DNA from: Bacillota bacterium
GTDB taxonomy: Bacteria > Bacillota > Clostridia > Lachnospirales > Lachnospiraceae
Length of the DNA stretch: 64,000 bases
Assembly: GCA_023435645.1 (NCBI GenBank)
Contig: JAEYRK010000098.1
Coordinates: forward strand, 1-64,000
Direction: 5' to 3'
Each line of letters starts with the position of its first letter. The first letter of the stretch is position 1. Both the position numbers and the translations under genes were made by a program. Positions 1-7,469 of the stretch are shown here, in pieces. A model generated the notes under the pieces. It saw only the letters and a list, made by a program, of their open reading frames with translations, ran no database searches and was not told where the DNA came from.

Positions 1-69
1 GCAGGAGCTACGGTTAAATACACCCTTGCCAGTGATCCCGATGCACCGGAATCTAACCGCCCTGAATAG
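1..69 (+). CDS. Possible 3' end of an upstream gene
   Basis: Reading frame 1 is open from the window edge to a TAG at 67-69 and gives 22 residues beginning AGATVKYTLASD and ending SNRPE. It may be the C-terminus of a gene lying mostly outside the window. The stretch is too short to recognise a family, and chance openness over 22 codons is quite possible. The next gene starts 49 bp further on. Confidence 0.35.
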   Translation, partial: AGATVKYTLASDPDAPESNRPE

Positions 70-118
70 GGAACCATGGTCAGGGAAGAAGATCAAGAGA
101 CTAGGAAAGGGTGATAGA

Positions 119-667
119 ATGCAGGAATTTCTGGATTTAATTAAAACAAGAAGAAGCATTCGGAGCTTCAAGGATGACCCGATTGAAAAGGAGAAAATAG
201 ATGCCATATTAAAAGCAGCACTAATGGCACCATCCTCCAGAGGCAGAAGACCTTGGGAGTTTATTGCTGTCACGGATCGTGAGCTCCTGGCGTTACTCTC
301 CACTTGTAGAGAAGGAAGCAGTGCCTTTGTGGCTGGAGCGGCTTTGGCGATTGTAATTGTAGCCGATCCGGAGGTATGTGATGTATGGGTTGAGGATTGC
401 TCCATCGCAGCCATCCTGATGCAGCTGACCGCCCATTCCTTAGGACTAGGATCCTGCTGGATTCAAGTAAGAGAACGAAGCAGGAAGGAGATGGAACCGG
501 CGGAGGATTTCATAAAGCAAGCCCTTGAGATTCCGGAGCATATGCATGTGGAGTGCATGATTGCCCTTGGAGTTCCTGATGAGCAGAGGAGTCCGTATGA
601 GGAGGGCTCTTTGCCCTATGATAAGCTTCATAGGGAGACCTTCGATTGCTCTTATTTCCCTCAGTAG
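119..667 (+). CDS. Nitroreductase family protein (FMN)
   Basis: 182-residue FMN-dependent nitroreductase-fold enzyme, expected to use NAD(P)H to reduce nitro groups, quinones or similar substrates in the cytoplasm. The N-terminus has the family pattern RRSIRSFKDDPI (about residues 12-23), followed by AALMAPSSRGRRPWEF (FMN-binding region) and, further on, the LGLGSCWIQV strand typical of the fold. The open frame extends upstream to 26, but I chose the ATG at 119 because AGGAAAGG lies just before it and homologues begin close to this point. It is followed after 31 bp by the FUSC-type exporter on the same strand, so the two may be cotranscribed. The substrate cannot be read from the sequence. 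A second, different nitroreductase is at 57932. Confidence 0.88.
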   Translation: MQEFLDLIKTRRSIRSFKDDPIEKEKIDAILKAALMAPSSRGRRPWEFIAVTDRELLALLSTCREGSSAFVAGAALAIVIVADPEVCDVWVEDCSIAAILMQLTAHSLGLGSCWIQVRERSRKEMEPAEDFIKQALEIPEHMHVECMIALGVPDEQRSPYEEGSLPYDKLHRETFDCSYFPQ

Positions 668-698
668 GAGATGACCTTTGTGGGTATAGGAGTATTGT

Positions 699-1769
699 AT
701 GACTGAAGGGAAGAAGGAATTTTACATGAAGAAAATAACAAGACTGATCTTATTAAAGAGAGAAGCAAATCTCTTTGATTCAGAGCTCTATATTATGAAG
801 GCGTTTGTAGCGGTCCTTACCGCCTATGTGGTTGCTCAAAGGCTTCCCCTGGTTCATAAGGATCTGATTTCTGTACTTTTTGGTCTTATGATGACCTTGG
901 AGCCTGTTACGGTAACCGGAATACGCAGTGGATTCAGGCAAATCACTGCTACAGTTCTTGGTGCCCTGCTGACAGCGCTATTTGTCGCTGCCTTTGGAAT
1001 TAATCTGTGGACGGTTGCCCTATCGGTATCGGCCACCCTATACCTCTGCCTTAAGATCAACTGGAGGGAGGTTTCTCCGGTTGCAATCTTTACCTCGATT
1101 TATATGACAAATTATATTCAGTATACGGTCGGTGGAGAGCCAAGTGTCCTCCTGACCTTTCAGCTGAGAATGCTTGCTCTGATCACCGGCATCCTGATTT
1201 CGGTGCTTTACAATTTCCTATTTTCCCTGTTTTTCTATAAGCAGATGGAGAGAAAGAGATTAGCTCATATTTGCATGATGCTGAAGGAACATTTGAAGCT
1301 GTTAAAAACAGGTATCACGGAGAACTCTGAGGACTCCATCCATCAGTTGAAAGGGATGCTGTCGGACACCTTTCACAGGATCGACTGGCTATCCTCCCTG
1401 GTCGTGGATAAGGAGAAGGAAATGAAGGTAACCGGAGGATTATATTCTCATCGGTCCGAAAAAATTCAGAATTACCCTATGGTGTTGGCAGGGCTTAGGA
1501 ATATCGCTCATTTGATCTATGATTCGATCTATGATCTGAAGGATCAGAAGAATCAGGGGGCTTTATCGGAGCTGGAGGTGGTCGCAGCCGGCTTGGATCG
1601 ACTGATTTTAGAATGTAGCTGCCTGGCAGCCTCCTATATGGACGATAAGGGAGCATGTAGGGAGCAGGCTCCGAAGGAAACGCTCTTTCCCTCCGGGGAC
1701 AATCGTTTGATGAATAATTTGGAAAAAATAGATGAGCTGTTTCACACGCTTCAGAATATGGGAAATTGA
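699..1769 (+). CDS. FUSC/aromatic acid exporter family membrane protein
   Basis: 356-residue membrane protein. The first ~180 residues hold about five or six hydrophobic helices (for example IMKAFVAVLTAYVVA and ATVLGALLTALFVAAFG), with the ITATVLGALL motif seen in FUSC/aromatic-acid-exporter proteins. The C-terminal half is soluble, charged and probably cytoplasmic. By family it should export aromatic or other organic acids; the substrate is unknown. Two starts are possible: ATG 699, preceded by AGGAG at good spacing, and ATG 726, preceded by AAGAAGGA and giving a more typical N-terminus (MKKITRLILL). It sits directly behind a nitroreductase and ends at a clear terminator. Confidence 0.82.
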   Translation: MTEGKKEFYMKKITRLILLKREANLFDSELYIMKAFVAVLTAYVVAQRLPLVHKDLISVLFGLMMTLEPVTVTGIRSGFRQITATVLGALLTALFVAAFGINLWTVALSVSATLYLCLKINWREVSPVAIFTSIYMTNYIQYTVGGEPSVLLTFQLRMLALITGILISVLYNFLFSLFFYKQMERKRLAHICMMLKEHLKLLKTGITENSEDSIHQLKGMLSDTFHRIDWLSSLVVDKEKEMKVTGGLYSHRSEKIQNYPMVLAGLRNIAHLIYDSIYDLKDQKNQGALSELEVVAAGLDRLILECSCLAASYMDDKGACREQAPKETLFPSGDNRLMNNLEKIDELFHTLQNMGN

Positions 1770-1784
1770 TATTTCTTAAAAAAA

Positions 1785-1823
1785 CTGCCTCCGGGATGTT
1801 TAGATCCATGGAGGCAGCTTTTC
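1785..1823 (+). terminator. Rho-independent terminator after FUSC gene
   Basis: Perfect 8-bp stem CTGCCTCC (1785-1792) / GGAGGCAG (1810-1817) with a 17-nt loop, followed by CTTTTCACTTTCTT. It closes the nitroreductase-exporter unit. Confidence 0.85.
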
Positions 1824-1934
1824 ACTTTCTTTACTATCGGGATTGATTAGTTCGTTTAATCTATCAGTATCGATAATGAATTCTTTCAGTATCAATTTTA
1901 AGACGTCAGTATTATTTTATTATTGTTCCTTAAA

Positions 1935-3128
1935 CTACTTCGTATAATTATCAAAATAACCCTGTACTAAGACAATCGGAGTACCCTTGTCACCGCTGCC
2001 CGAGGTTAAATCACATAAGGAGCCGATTAAATCGGTAAGACGACGAGGTGTTGTTCCCTGGGATAGCATACTCCCCATCAGATCACTATCTTTATTACGG
2101 ATATAATCTGAGATGGCCTTCTTTAATTCTTCACCCTCAAGGTCTGAGAAGTTATTGTCTGCCAGATATTTCAGCTTTACTTCATTGGGCTGACCATTCA
2201 GACCCTCCGTATAAGCCGGAGCAACAACCGGATCAGCCAGCTCCCAGATCTTTCCGACCGGATCCTTAAAGGCGCCATCCCCATAGATCATGGCTTCCAT
2301 ATGCTTACCGGTCTTTTCCTTTAACAGCCTTTGAATCTGCTCTACCACAGGCTGGCAATCCCGGGGGAATAATTTAACTGAATGCTCAGTAGCCTTATTA
2401 CTGCCGAGTAAGCCGAAGCTCTCATTATAGCCGCTACCATCTACGGGGGAATTCAGGATCTCATCCAGACCCAGAACCTTCTCGGCACCCGCAGAGTTCA
2501 GGAGGCGCTTGGTACGTTCCCTTGTATGAATATCACAGCAGAGAACATTCTTAGTATATTTTAGGATAGCACGGCAATCATTTGCCAGTATGATATCTAC
2601 CTCACAGCCTTCGTTTGTAATCAGTTCCTTATAATACTCTATATAGTCCACACCCGTAAAGGTATGCTTTCTGTAACCGAACAGAGTGCGGTACATGCTT
2701 TCTGTCAAGACATCGGTCCAGGGATTTACGCCCTTCTCATCCAGCAGATCCAAATCAACCAGATGGTTACCAACCTCATCGGAGGGATAACTGAGCATTA
2801 GGACAATCTTCTTCACACCCCTTGCAATACCCTTAAGGCAGATTGAAAAGCGGTTTCTGCTTAGGATTGGAAATATGACACCGAGAGTACCCGATCCGAA
2901 TTTCCCGCTGATATCAGCTGCAATCTGGTCAACAGTTGCATAATTTCCCTGGGCTCTGGCTACAACTGCCTCTGTTACTGCGACAACATCCTTATCCTGT
3001 AGCTCAATATGCTCCGCCTTGGCGGCATCAAGCACGCTATTCACAACGATATCAACAATGTTATCTCCCTGGCGTATGATAGGAGCACGAACTCCCCTTG
3101 CTATGGTACCGATCATTCTTTCCATCAT
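1935..3128 (-). CDS. Coenzyme F420-0:L-glutamate ligase-like (CofE family) protein
   Basis: 397-residue protein resembling the CofE/FbiB N-terminal ligase fold, which in F420 producers adds glutamate to F420-0 with GTP. Visible family features are the N-terminal GDNIVDIVV segment, VAVTEAVVARAQG, and a C-terminal half containing YGDGAFKDPVGKIWELADP. The protein is longer than archaeal CofE (about 250 residues) and seems to belong to the long version found in Clostridia. I prefer ATG 3128 over GTG 3134, because the GTG lies inside the AAGGAG ribosome binding site. No other F420 gene is visible here, so its real substrate is uncertain. It is a single gene on the minus strand, divergent from the MATE pump. 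Confidence 0.8.
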   Translation of the reverse strand: MMERMIGTIARGVRAPIIRQGDNIVDIVVNSVLDAAKAEHIELQDKDVVAVTEAVVARAQGNYATVDQIAADISGKFGSGTLGVIFPILSRNRFSICLKGIARGVKKIVLMLSYPSDEVGNHLVDLDLLDEKGVNPWTDVLTESMYRTLFGYRKHTFTGVDYIEYYKELITNEGCEVDIILANDCRAILKYTKNVLCCDIHTRERTKRLLNSAGAEKVLGLDEILNSPVDGSGYNESFGLLGSNKATEHSVKLFPRDCQPVVEQIQRLLKEKTGKHMEAMIYGDGAFKDPVGKIWELADPVVAPAYTEGLNGQPNEVKLKYLADNNFSDLEGEELKKAISDYIRNKDSDLMGSMLSQGTTPRRLTDLIGSLCDLTSGSGDKGTPIVLVQGYFDNYTK

Positions 3129-3218
3129 ATACACTCCTTAAATCATATGTTGGCAGCTCCAGTCAGGGCTTCATCCCCTATGACACCTTTGTTCATATCA
3201 GTAGAACATGCCAGTCAT

Positions 3219-3247
3219 AGTATAACAGATACAATCAAAATAGTAAA
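3219..3247 (-). promoter_or_regulatory. Sigma-A-type promoter of the CofE-like gene
   Basis: On the minus strand TTTACT (complement of 3242-3247), a 17-bp spacer and TATACT (complement of 3219-3224) precede the gene by about 90 bp. The match and spacing are good; no experimental support. Confidence 0.6.
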
Positions 3248-3345
3248 ACGAATACTCATTATGACTTCCATAAGCAGAACTTATGACAAAATACAACAAG
3301 AATAGTCCCTTGCTTTTCCAGCCGATCCCTTTAGAACCTTCCTTA

Positions 3346-3379
3346 CATTCCGAAACACCCTTCCCTATGTTTCGGAATG
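3346..3379. promoter_or_regulatory. Perfect 12-bp inverted repeat in a divergent intergenic region
   Basis: CATTCCGAAACA (3346-3357) and TGTTTCGGAATG (3368-3379) are exact inverted copies separated by 10 nt. They lie in the 480-bp gap between the CofE-like gene (minus) and the MATE gene (plus), about 48 bp upstream of the MATE -35 box. There is no U-tract on either side, so a terminator is unlikely; an operator for a dimeric repressor or activator is the simpler reading. The rest of the gap holds the two promoters and nothing else recognisable. Confidence 0.5.
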
Positions 3380-3427
3380 CCTGATAGAATATCCGATTTT
3401 AGATGTCCAAATTTCCCATCCTTCGAC

Positions 3428-3456
3428 TTGACTTTCTATGAAGCCTATATTATAAT
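3428..3456 (+). promoter_or_regulatory. Sigma-A-type promoter of the MATE gene
   Basis: TTGACT (3428-3433), 17-bp spacer, TATAAT (3451-3456). Predicted transcription start is near 3463, leaving a leader of roughly 145 nt before the start codon at 3609. Confidence 0.75.
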
Positions 3457-3608
3457 CGTACGTACTTTCATAAAGAAACAACCATTGCTTTGCCACCGGG
3501 TAAAGTGATTCAGGTGTTCTGAGGTATTCCGTTAGGTCTTAGAAGGAATGCTTTGGGACATTTTTTTGTGTGCCAGGCAAAACCAAAGGAATGATAAGGA
3601 GACCGTAG

Positions 3609-4925
3609 ATGGAAAAATCGATTTTAAAAAATTTTATGAAGTATGTCAGTTTAAATATATTGGGTATGATCGGTATATCCTGCTATATCCTGGCAGATAC
3701 CTTTTTTGTTTCAAAGGCGTTAGGTGCCACGGGCTTAGCAGCCCTCAACTTATCCATATCACTGTATAGTGTGATACATGGTTTTGGCTTAATGATTGGG
3801 ATTGGAGGAGCATCCAGATATAGTATATTAATGGCACAGGGGGATGACAAGAAGGCCAATGCCGTGTTCTCAGCTGCCGTCAAAACAGGGCTTGTGGCAG
3901 GACTGGTATTTATGATCATTGGTTTATTCGGCTCATCCTCGATTGCACAGGTTCTGGGTGCGGATCAGACGACCTTACCTCTGACGAGAACTTACCTCAC
4001 TACAATTCTATCCTTTGCTCCCTTCTTCATCCTAAATAATATTCTGCTGGCCTTTGTCCGTAACGATCATAATCCAAGGCTATCCATGGTAGCAATGCTA
4101 ACAGGGAGCTTTGCCAATATCATCCTGGATTATGTATTTATGTTTCCGCTAAAAATGGGTATGTTCGGAGCAGCCTTTGCTACCGGCCTGGCACCAATCA
4201 TCAGTCTCGGTATATTGCTGACACATTTTACCGGGAGGAAGCATCAGCTCAATTTTTATAAGGGTCATAAAGCGATCCCCATCCTGCCCGATCTTTTTCA
4301 GTTCGGCTTATCAGCTTTTATTATTGAGATATCCTCTGCAGTGGTCCTGATTACCTTTAATTTAGTAATACTAGGTCTTGAGGGTAACCTGGGAATTGCC
4401 GCTTATGGAATTATTGCGAATTTAGCCCTGGTGGTTATGTCTGTATTTACCGGGCTGGCACAGGGGATACAGCCCCTGATCAGTAAATACTACGGCTCAA
4501 ATCATAAGGAAAGCCTAAGAAAGGTACTAAACTATGCCTTTATTTCCAGTATGGCAATTGCCTTGATGATATACCTGGGTATGCTTATTTATGGAGATCA
4601 AATCATTCAAAGCTTCAATAGTGAGAAGCATGGGGAAATAACGCAGCTTGCTAAGGGGGGTATGCAAATTTATTTCCTGGGATTTTTCTTCGCCGGGGTA
4701 AATATCGTTACAGCGATTTATCTGAGCGCAACAGAAGCTGCAAGAGATGCCTTCCTCATCACAATTTGCAGGGGGCTTGTGATCATCACCCCCTTGGTCT
4801 TTCTGCTGAGCAGGGTCTGGGGTATGAAGGGGGTATGGCTTTCCTTTCTATTGACGGAGCTGATTGTAATGCTGATTGCAATCGGGTTATATTATGGCAG
4901 GAGGAGAAGTTCAGTTCCCGAGTAG
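3609..4925 (+). CDS. MATE family multidrug/solute efflux transporter
   Basis: 438-residue polytopic membrane protein with about 12 hydrophobic helices in two similar halves, as in MATE (NorM/DinF-like) Na+- or H+-coupled exporters. Typical segments are YILADTFFVSKALGATGLAALNL near residues 26-48, GIGGASRYSI, and in the second half GLAQGIQPLISKYYG. Length matches the family. The start follows ATAAGGAGACC at good spacing. The 3' end overlaps the convergent prepilin-like gene by 15 bp, so expression of one may interfere with the other. Substrates of this type of pump cannot be inferred from sequence. Confidence 0.93.
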   Translation: MEKSILKNFMKYVSLNILGMIGISCYILADTFFVSKALGATGLAALNLSISLYSVIHGFGLMIGIGGASRYSILMAQGDDKKANAVFSAAVKTGLVAGLVFMIIGLFGSSSIAQVLGADQTTLPLTRTYLTTILSFAPFFILNNILLAFVRNDHNPRLSMVAMLTGSFANIILDYVFMFPLKMGMFGAAFATGLAPIISLGILLTHFTGRKHQLNFYKGHKAIPILPDLFQFGLSAFIIEISSAVVLITFNLVILGLEGNLGIAAYGIIANLALVVMSVFTGLAQGIQPLISKYYGSNHKESLRKVLNYAFISSMAIALMIYLGMLIYGDQIIQSFNSEKHGEITQLAKGGMQIYFLGFFFAGVNIVTAIYLSATEAARDAFLITICRGLVIITPLVFLLSRVWGMKGVWLSFLLTELIVMLIAIGLYYGRRRSSVPE

Positions 4926-5348
4926 CTTAAGGATCCTCGTTAAGTCCTCGGAGGATATGGAATCAGGTAATGGGAGATCAGCAGAGGCTATTGTACCCTG
5001 CTCCAGTAGTGTGATTGCCTGGGGATGGATCGAACAAGCTAACTCTGCCGTTTCCCCAGTCCCCTCGGTGGTGGGTAGTCCGCCGGACGGGCAGAAGGGT
5101 AGATGCCTTCCTTCATAGGTGATAAGAAGGTAATCGGAGAGTGGGATTTCCTGTTCACTAAGACAATACAGCTGATATTCATAGAGGACCTCCTGTCTAT
5201 TGATGCTGCATACCTTTTCTCTTGTGCTAGCGATGTATCTGGCGTAATTGGGTATGGCCAATGCTGAGATGGTCCCAACAATTGCAATTGCAAGAATGAG
5301 TTCCATCAGAGAATGTCCATAGTTAGTTACCGATTTCCTTAAGCCCAT
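4911..5348 (-). CDS. Prepilin-like protein with type IV N-terminal methylation site
   Basis: 145-residue protein with a class III prepilin signal: a short basic leader (MGLRKSVTNYG), then HSLMEL, with cleavage expected after Gly11 and Glu at mature position 5, then a hydrophobic helix (LILAIAIVGTISALAIPNY). The C-terminal part has three or four Cys but no assignable domain. By analogy it would be processed by a PilD-type peptidase and assembled into, or act as a minor component of, a type IV/competence-type filament. No pilus assembly genes are visible in the window, so it is an orphan. ATAGGAGGAA precedes the start. It overlaps the MATE gene end-to-end by 15 bp. Confidence 0.78.
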   Translation of the reverse strand: MGLRKSVTNYGHSLMELILAIAIVGTISALAIPNYARYIASTREKVCSINRQEVLYEYQLYCLSEQEIPLSDYLLITYEGRHLPFCPSGGLPTTEGTGETAELACSIHPQAITLLEQGTIASADLPLPDSISSEDLTRILKLLGN

Positions 5349-5636
5349 AAATTCCTCCTATCATACGATTTAAGAGAATAAGTCAAAGAACGCTACATGC
5401 AGAGGCGGGAAGCATCTGTTACTATGAGTATAACAGGGAAAATATGGATATTCAAGAAAAGGCATATCCGATAAAGCCGTGCATATTGACAGGATAAGGG
5501 ACGAAGTATAGTGTTCACCTGAAATTCGACACAATTAGAATTAGATCAATGGAAAAGGTAATTCAGGGGGAAAAAGCTTTTTCGATTTCACAATTAATAA
5601 TTATACCGAATATTGCATATAATTTGACATTTATGC

Positions 5637-5665
5637 TTTACAAAGAAATGCAAGTTCAATATAAT
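5637..5665 (+). promoter_or_regulatory. Sigma-A-type promoter for the synthase gene
   Basis: TTTACA (5637-5642), 17-bp spacer, TATAAT (5660-5665). Transcription is expected to begin near 5671, only a few bases before two consecutive hairpins. Confidence 0.7.
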
Positions 5666-5688
5666 AGAACAAAGACTTGAAAAAAGTC

Positions 5689-5721
5689 AAACTTTCGTCA
5701 GCCTATGGACGGGAGTTTTTT
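5689..5721 (+). terminator. Terminator-like stem in the leader (possible attenuator)
   Basis: AAACTTTCGTC (5689-5699) pairs with GACGGGAGTTT (5708-5718), with two G-U pairs and an 8-nt loop, and the 3' arm runs into TTTTTT. A small GACTT/AAGTC hairpin (5674-5688) lies directly before it. Lying between promoter and start codon, it could attenuate the synthase; I do not recognise a riboswitch class or T-box. Confidence 0.55.
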
Positions 5722-5774
5722 GTTATCAGAAGGTATGAGGGTCTACTAGCTGCGCAGAAAGGAATGGGGATGGA

Positions 5775-7346
5775 ATGAGAGTCGAAATCATGGATACAAC
5801 CTTAAGGGATGGGGAACAGACACCCGGAGTCGCATTTACGGACAGTGAGAAGCTTACGATGGCAAAGATTCTACTGGAGGAGGTTATGGTGGACAGAATT
5901 GAAGTTGCCTCCGCACGAATCTCCAAGGGTGAGCTGGAGGCAGCTAGGATGATCGCAGCCTGGTGCAGTACGAAGGGTTATTTGGACCGAGTTGAGGTGC
6001 TGGGTTTTGTGGATGGGACAAAATCGGTTGATTGGATAGCAGAAGCCGGGATTCAGGTGATGAACCTCCTGTGTAAGGGCTCCCTCATGCATGTAACTCA
6101 GCAGCTGAAGAAAAGTCCGGAGGAGCATATCCGTGATATTAAGGCCTCTATCGCATACGCTGCAGGAAAGGGCTTATCCTTAAATCTCTATCTGGAGGAT
6201 TGGTCGAATGGTATGATGAATTCCCCGGAATATGTCTATCAGCTGATTGATGCCCTGAAGGATGAGAAGGTGAAACGATTTATGCTACCGGATACCTTGG
6301 GAGTTTTGGAGCCGGATTTGACCTATCAATATTTGAATCAGCTTTTGATAAAATATCCTGAATTACATTTTGATTTTCATGCCCATAATGATTATGACTT
6401 AGGTGTATCCAATACCCTAATGGCAGTTAAGGCCGGAGTGTCAGGAATACATACTACAGTAAACGGCTTGGGAGAGAGGGCAGGAAATGCAACCCTGTCT
6501 AGTATTGTCGCAGTTTTGAAGGATCATTATAAGGAAGCTGAAATCGGTATTAATGAAGCAGCCTTAACCAGAATAAGCAGGATGGTGGAGGCCTTCTCAG
6601 GAATCAGAATTCCTTCGAACAAACCGGTGATTGGTGACAGTGTGTTCACGCAGACCTGTGGAGTCCATGCCGATGGTGATAATAAAGGAAATCTGTATTT
6701 CAATCACCTGATGCCGGAGCGATTTGGAAGGCTTCGTAAATATGCCCTTGGAAAAACCTCCGGCAAAGCCAGCATACTGAAGAATTTAGAGGACACCGGA
6801 ATTTACCTGGACAAGGAAGCCCTTGCCAAGGTGACGGAGCGAATTGTTGAGCTGGGAGACAAGAAGGAAAATATTACAGCGGAGGACCTGCCCTATATCG
6901 TTTCTGACGTACTAGGCAGTAATTACATAGAAGAAAAAATAAAGGTTCGGAATTATTATATCTGCCATGCCCTTAATCTGAGCCCTGTTTCCACCTTAAG
7001 CATCGAGATTGACGGTGAGATCTATGAGGAGACCTCAACCGGTAACGGCCAGTATGATGCTTTTATGAAGGCCTTGGGTAAGATATATGATAAGCTGGGT
7101 AAAACACTGCCTACTCTGGTGGATTATGTTGTTACGATACCACCGGGCGGAAGAACCAATGCCCTGGTTGAAACAGTGGTCACCTGGAATGACGGGGATG
7201 AATTCAAGACCAGGGGCCTTGATCTGGATCAGACCGCATCTGCCATCAAAGCCACGGTCAGAATGCTGAACTATGTGGAAAACAGGGACACGAAGCAAAA
7301 TTCTGAGAAGGAAGAGATGAGCACCGGCAATGAAAATTGTGAATGA
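5775..7346 (+). CDS. 2-isopropylmalate/citramalate synthase family protein
   Basis: 523-residue member of the DRE-TIM metallolyase family. It shows MDTTLRDGEQTPG at residues 5-17 (metal- and acid-binding DTTLRDGEQ), FHAHNDYDLGVSNTL with the HAHND metal ligands, and NGLGERAGNA, all standard for isopropylmalate and citramalate synthases. Residues ~395-505 look like the LeuA allosteric domain (TLSIEIDGEIYEETSTGNGQ and a later GRTNALVETVV). It should condense acetyl-CoA with a 2-keto acid, 2-oxoisovalerate (leucine pathway) or pyruvate (isoleucine pathway); the sequence alone does not decide. No other leu or ilv gene is adjacent. The start follows GGAATGGGG. A promoter and attenuator-like hairpin precede it. 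Confidence 0.85.
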   Translation: MRVEIMDTTLRDGEQTPGVAFTDSEKLTMAKILLEEVMVDRIEVASARISKGELEAARMIAAWCSTKGYLDRVEVLGFVDGTKSVDWIAEAGIQVMNLLCKGSLMHVTQQLKKSPEEHIRDIKASIAYAAGKGLSLNLYLEDWSNGMMNSPEYVYQLIDALKDEKVKRFMLPDTLGVLEPDLTYQYLNQLLIKYPELHFDFHAHNDYDLGVSNTLMAVKAGVSGIHTTVNGLGERAGNATLSSIVAVLKDHYKEAEIGINEAALTRISRMVEAFSGIRIPSNKPVIGDSVFTQTCGVHADGDNKGNLYFNHLMPERFGRLRKYALGKTSGKASILKNLEDTGIYLDKEALAKVTERIVELGDKKENITAEDLPYIVSDVLGSNYIEEKIKVRNYYICHALNLSPVSTLSIEIDGEIYEETSTGNGQYDAFMKALGKIYDKLGKTLPTLVDYVVTIPPGGRTNALVETVVTWNDGDEFKTRGLDLDQTASAIKATVRMLNYVENRDTKQNSEKEEMSTGNENCE

Positions 7347-7375
7347 CAATTGGATCATTGCGCTCTAATAATACC

Positions 7376-7410
7376 AAAAGGAGGCTGCGTTACATCAGTA
7401 GCCTTCTTTT
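7376..7410 (+). terminator. Rho-independent terminator
   Basis: AAGGAGGCT (7378-7386) pairs with AGCCTTCTT (7400-7408), one G-U pair, flanked by AAAA and TTTT. It ends the synthase transcript. Confidence 0.8.
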
Positions 7411-7469
7411 AATTTATACTACCTTTAGACCAAAAAAGATGTTAGAATAAGAAACAGGAGGTTATAGCC

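Larger units (their letters stand above)
5349..5774 (+). other. Intergenic leader region of the acyl-CoA condensing synthase gene
   Basis: 426-bp gap between the divergently placed prepilin-like gene and the synthase at 5775. It contains a weak hairpin near 5418-5433 (CTGTTA/TAACAG arms), a good plus-strand promoter at 5637-5665 and an attenuator-like stem at 5689-5721, described separately. No open frame worth calling is present. Confidence 0.6.

Noticed and set aside
4876..5118. 80-codon plus-strand open frame
   Set aside because: It is opposite the prepilin-like gene, which has a strong ribosome binding site and a recognisable signal.
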